Below are positions 4,532 to 6,566 of a stretch of 6,566 nucleotides of DNA, in pieces; the first letter of the stretch is position 1, and every line of letters begins with the position of its first letter. The position numbers were made by a program, and so were the translations under genes. This stretch comes from Sandaracinaceae bacterium (GTDB lineage: Bacteria; Myxococcota_A; Polyangia; Polyangiales; JAFGIB01), in contig JADGRG010000635.1 of assembly GCA_017881145.1 (NCBI GenBank), positions 1 through 6,566 on the forward strand, written 5' to 3'. The notes below the pieces were generated by a model, which saw nothing but the letters and a program-made list of their open reading frames with translations, had not been told where the DNA came from and did not search any database.

Positions 4532-6304
4532 ATGAAGCTCAGAACCTGTTGGTGGGTCGTGGTCAGTTTGCTCGCGGGACTAGGCGGTTGCGGGCTGAGC
4601 ATGCGGGACAAGACAAGCTGCGTTACGGCGAGCGATTGCCTCAACGGCTACGTCTGCGTCCGCGGAGAATGCAGCTCTGGCAACGTCGCGGGCGCGGATG
4701 CGGGCTCGCGACCGAGCAAGGATGCCGGCAGCACCGCGTCGATGTCTGACGACGGCGGACAAGAGCGAGGTGGCGATGCCGGGCAAGATCTCGGGCACGA
4801 CGCCGGACCGCTCAGCTGCGACGTGATCCTGCACGTGAACGCGCAAAGCTCACGCCCCACACCGACGGGCGCAAGTTGGAGTGATGCGTTCAAGAGCCTC
4901 ACCGAAGCCCTGGTGACTGCCGACAAGCTGGTGGTGCGCTGTGGTCACGCGGAAGTCTGGGTGGCGCAAGGCCGCTATCTGCCGAGCACGACTGACAGAG
5001 GCGTGTCGTTTTCGCTCGAGAACCACGTGGAGATCTACGGCGGCTTTGCTGGCACGGAAAGCTCACGAACAGAGCGCGACTGGCACAAGCATCTGAGCGT
5101 GCTGAGCGGCGACGTCAACCTCGATGATGGCACCTCGGGTGGGTTCACAGTGCGCGACGCGGATAACAGTTATGTGGTGGTCCGAGGTGGCAGTCGGCTC
5201 CATCCGATCGACGAGAGTGCCGTGCTCGATGGTTTCGTCATCACGGGCGCTAGCACGCGGCCACTGTCGGGCGCGGTATCTGGAACGATCTATCTCGACC
5301 ACGCCTCCGCAAGCTTGCGCAACCTAGTCATCACCAGCAGCTTCAGCCCCTTGCACTGCGTCGGTGATGGAACGCCCCACCTCGCAGACAGCGTGATCGC
5401 TACCAACGCGGGCACCTCGCTCACCGCGCTCGACACCTGTGCGCCCAGCCTGGAGCGCGTGGTGATGGCCGGCAACACCAGCGAATCGTTGGGTGGCGGC
5501 GGCGTGGTGTCGGCGCAAGAGCAGCCTCTGGCGTTGACGAACATGATCATCGCCGGCAACTGGTGTGGCAGCGCCGGCGTCTTGGGCAATGTCCCTGCTC
5601 TGAAGGTTGATCACGTGATCGTGGCCGGCAACTTCAGTTGGGCAGAAGGCGGCCATTCGAGTGTGCCTGATGGACTGGTTGGCCTCACCACGAGCGCCGA
5701 GTTGGTCATCACCAACTCGATCATCTGGGGCAACGTCCCGAACAACGGCGCACCCGGGGGAGAGATCCCGGATCACTCCTGCACGCAGGGCCAAGCAGCC
5801 AACGGCAGCAACGTCGAGTGCTCGACCAACTCGCCCTTGCGCGCCTACACAGCGCTCAACGGCACGTGGTCCGCGCGTTCCACCTATGATGAGAACACCG
5901 TGCAGACGGTGCTGCACGACAGCGCCGCCCACTTTGCACCGAACGCGCTGGCCGGCCTCTTCGTCCAATTCGGACCGGACCCTGTTGGGCTCGGGCCAAG
6001 CCAGATTCCCACCAATGGGCTGTGCTGGGGCTACATCGTCAGCAACACGGACAAAGACCTGCGCGTCTGGGGCTATTTCGTGGAGGCGGCACTGGCTGGA
6101 AACCTCTACACCATCCGCGACCTGCGCCCCGCAGCGGATGCCGTGACCATCGATCATGCCGCTGTTGGCGGCAGTGTCAGCGACATTCTCGGACAGTCTC
6201 GAGTCGATGTGCCGGCAACTACGGGCGATGTCAGCTCCGCGGATATCGGCGCCTACGAATATGTTCCCGGCAGTCCTGCGATCTGCCTGGCCAAGTGCCC
6301 ATGA
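4532..6304 (+). CDS. Surface/periplasmic lipoprotein with right-handed parallel beta-helix
   Basis: 590 residues from ATG 4532, chosen for its ribosome binding site and because the lipoprotein signal starts there. Signal peptide with lipobox LGGC; C20 would be lipidated, and the +2 residue is Gly, not the inner-membrane-retention Asp. Residues 30-47 hold a Cys pattern (CVTASDCLNGYVCVRGEC) common in myxobacterial surface lipoproteins. A flexible linker rich in Asp, Ala and Gly follows (52-95, repeated DAG). From about 165 to 403 short strands recur every 20-40 residues (GFVITGA, NLVITSS, DSVIATN, RVVMAGN, NMIIAGN, HVIVAGN, NSIIWGN), the coils of a parallel beta-helix with Asn at the turns. A separate segment (about 436-535) precedes the closing motif DIGAYEY, typical of the C-terminal end of such proteins. 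The ligand is unknown; this fold usually binds or cleaves polysaccharide, but no catalytic set was recognised. Confidence 0.85.
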   Translation: MKLRTCWWVVVSLLAGLGGCGLSMRDKTSCVTASDCLNGYVCVRGECSSGNVAGADAGSRPSKDAGSTASMSDDGGQERGGDAGQDLGHDAGPLSCDVILHVNAQSSRPTPTGASWSDAFKSLTEALVTADKLVVRCGHAEVWVAQGRYLPSTTDRGVSFSLENHVEIYGGFAGTESSRTERDWHKHLSVLSGDVNLDDGTSGGFTVRDADNSYVVVRGGSRLHPIDESAVLDGFVITGASTRPLSGAVSGTIYLDHASASLRNLVITSSFSPLHCVGDGTPHLADSVIATNAGTSLTALDTCAPSLERVVMAGNTSESLGGGGVVSAQEQPLALTNMIIAGNWCGSAGVLGNVPALKVDHVIVAGNFSWAEGGHSSVPDGLVGLTTSAELVITNSIIWGNVPNNGAPGGEIPDHSCTQGQAANGSNVECSTNSPLRAYTALNGTWSARSTYDENTVQTVLHDSAAHFAPNALAGLFVQFGPDPVGLGPSQIPTNGLCWGYIVSNTDKDLRVWGYFVEAALAGNLYTIRDLRPAADAVTIDHAAVGGSVSDILGQSRVDVPATTGDVSSADIGAYEYVPGSPAICLAKCP

Positions 6305-6566
6305 CGGTCGGGTCGTAATCGAGTCGAGCCTGCTCGCACGGCCGTAGCGCGCGACCAAGCTACGGCCCGGTCCACATCACGATAAACGTGGCCCAACAAG
6401 TGCGCGATGAGGTTGTAGGTTGCGCGTGCTCGGCGCCGGCCGCGAGCTGACGGTTGCAGTGCTGAATCTCAGCGCTGCGCGCGTTGCACAACCCCGGCTG
6501 CAGCAGAGGTGTTCGCCCCGCTGCCGTCAGCAGCATGGTTCGCGGCCCAGCGGCAGCGGTTCGCCA
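6305..6566. other. Downstream region without a clear gene
   Basis: No + strand gene is seen. On the minus strand a frame is open from the right edge to a stop at 6360-6362 (inner ATG at 6536, ending ATFIVMWTGP). It could be the 3' end of a convergent gene, but its composition is unconvincing. Two hairpins lie here: 6340-6367 (listed separately) and 6456-6478, a 10-bp stem with loop ATC and one G-T pair. Confidence 0.35.
6340..6367 (+). terminator. Candidate hairpin terminator after the lipoprotein gene
   Basis: A perfect 9-bp inverted repeat, GGCCGTAGC (6340-6348) and GCTACGGCC (6359-6367), with a 10-nt loop, lies 36 nt after the stop codon of the lipoprotein gene. There is no run of T after it, so it is not a standard intrinsic terminator; it may still end transcription or protect the 3' end of the mRNA. 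It would work equally for a gene converging from the right. Confidence 0.45.

Noticed and set aside
5324..6358. 344-codon minus-strand frame opposite the lipoprotein gene
   Set aside because: It is the antisense of the beta-helix coding sequence, with repetitive Val/Asp/Gly/Arg content caused by the sense repeats and no start signal.

Overview
The window is GC-rich with strong G/C at third codon positions. Its main genes belong to families typical of Myxococcota/Deltaproteobacteria: a caspase-like peptidase with an EF-hand, an ECF-type sigma factor, and a secreted lipoprotein with a Cys-patterned head, an Asp-Ala-Gly-rich linker and a parallel beta-helix. A myxobacterium-like soil bacterium is the best guess. 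This is inferred from gene content and style only.

Left edge (1-121): the 3' end of a group II intron on the + strand. Domain V (about 44-75) and domain VI (78-118, bulged branch-point A at 114) can be folded by eye, and the 3' splice boundary is expected after 121. The rest of the intron and its reverse transcriptase should lie left of the window. From 122 to about 500 no gene is recognised. A GNAT acetyltransferase follows, ending at 1234. Its C-terminal acetyl-CoA-binding half is convincing, but its N-terminus looks replaced or untranslated, so it may be 5'-truncated. The gap 1235-1548 holds a possible frameshifted gene fragment on the minus strand and presumably the promoter of the next operon.

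Core (1549-4436): three + strand genes that look like one operon. They are an ECF-like sigma factor (1549-2160), a single-pass membrane protein with an extracytoplasmic domain resembling DUF4384 (2245-2865), and a caspase-family protein (2862-4436). The caspase has a signal peptide, a His/Cys dyad, a complete EF-hand loop and two C-terminal membrane helices. The last two genes overlap by ATGA. The arrangement suggests, without proving, that the membrane protein restrains the sigma factor and the caspase relieves or modulates that restraint, possibly under calcium.

Right part (4532-6304): a 590-residue surface lipoprotein with a right-handed parallel beta-helix. It follows the caspase by 95 bp and has a strong ribosome binding site, so it may be a fourth operon member or a target. 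Its end is followed by a 9-bp hairpin (6340-6367), a candidate terminator, and then by sequence without a clear gene to the window end.
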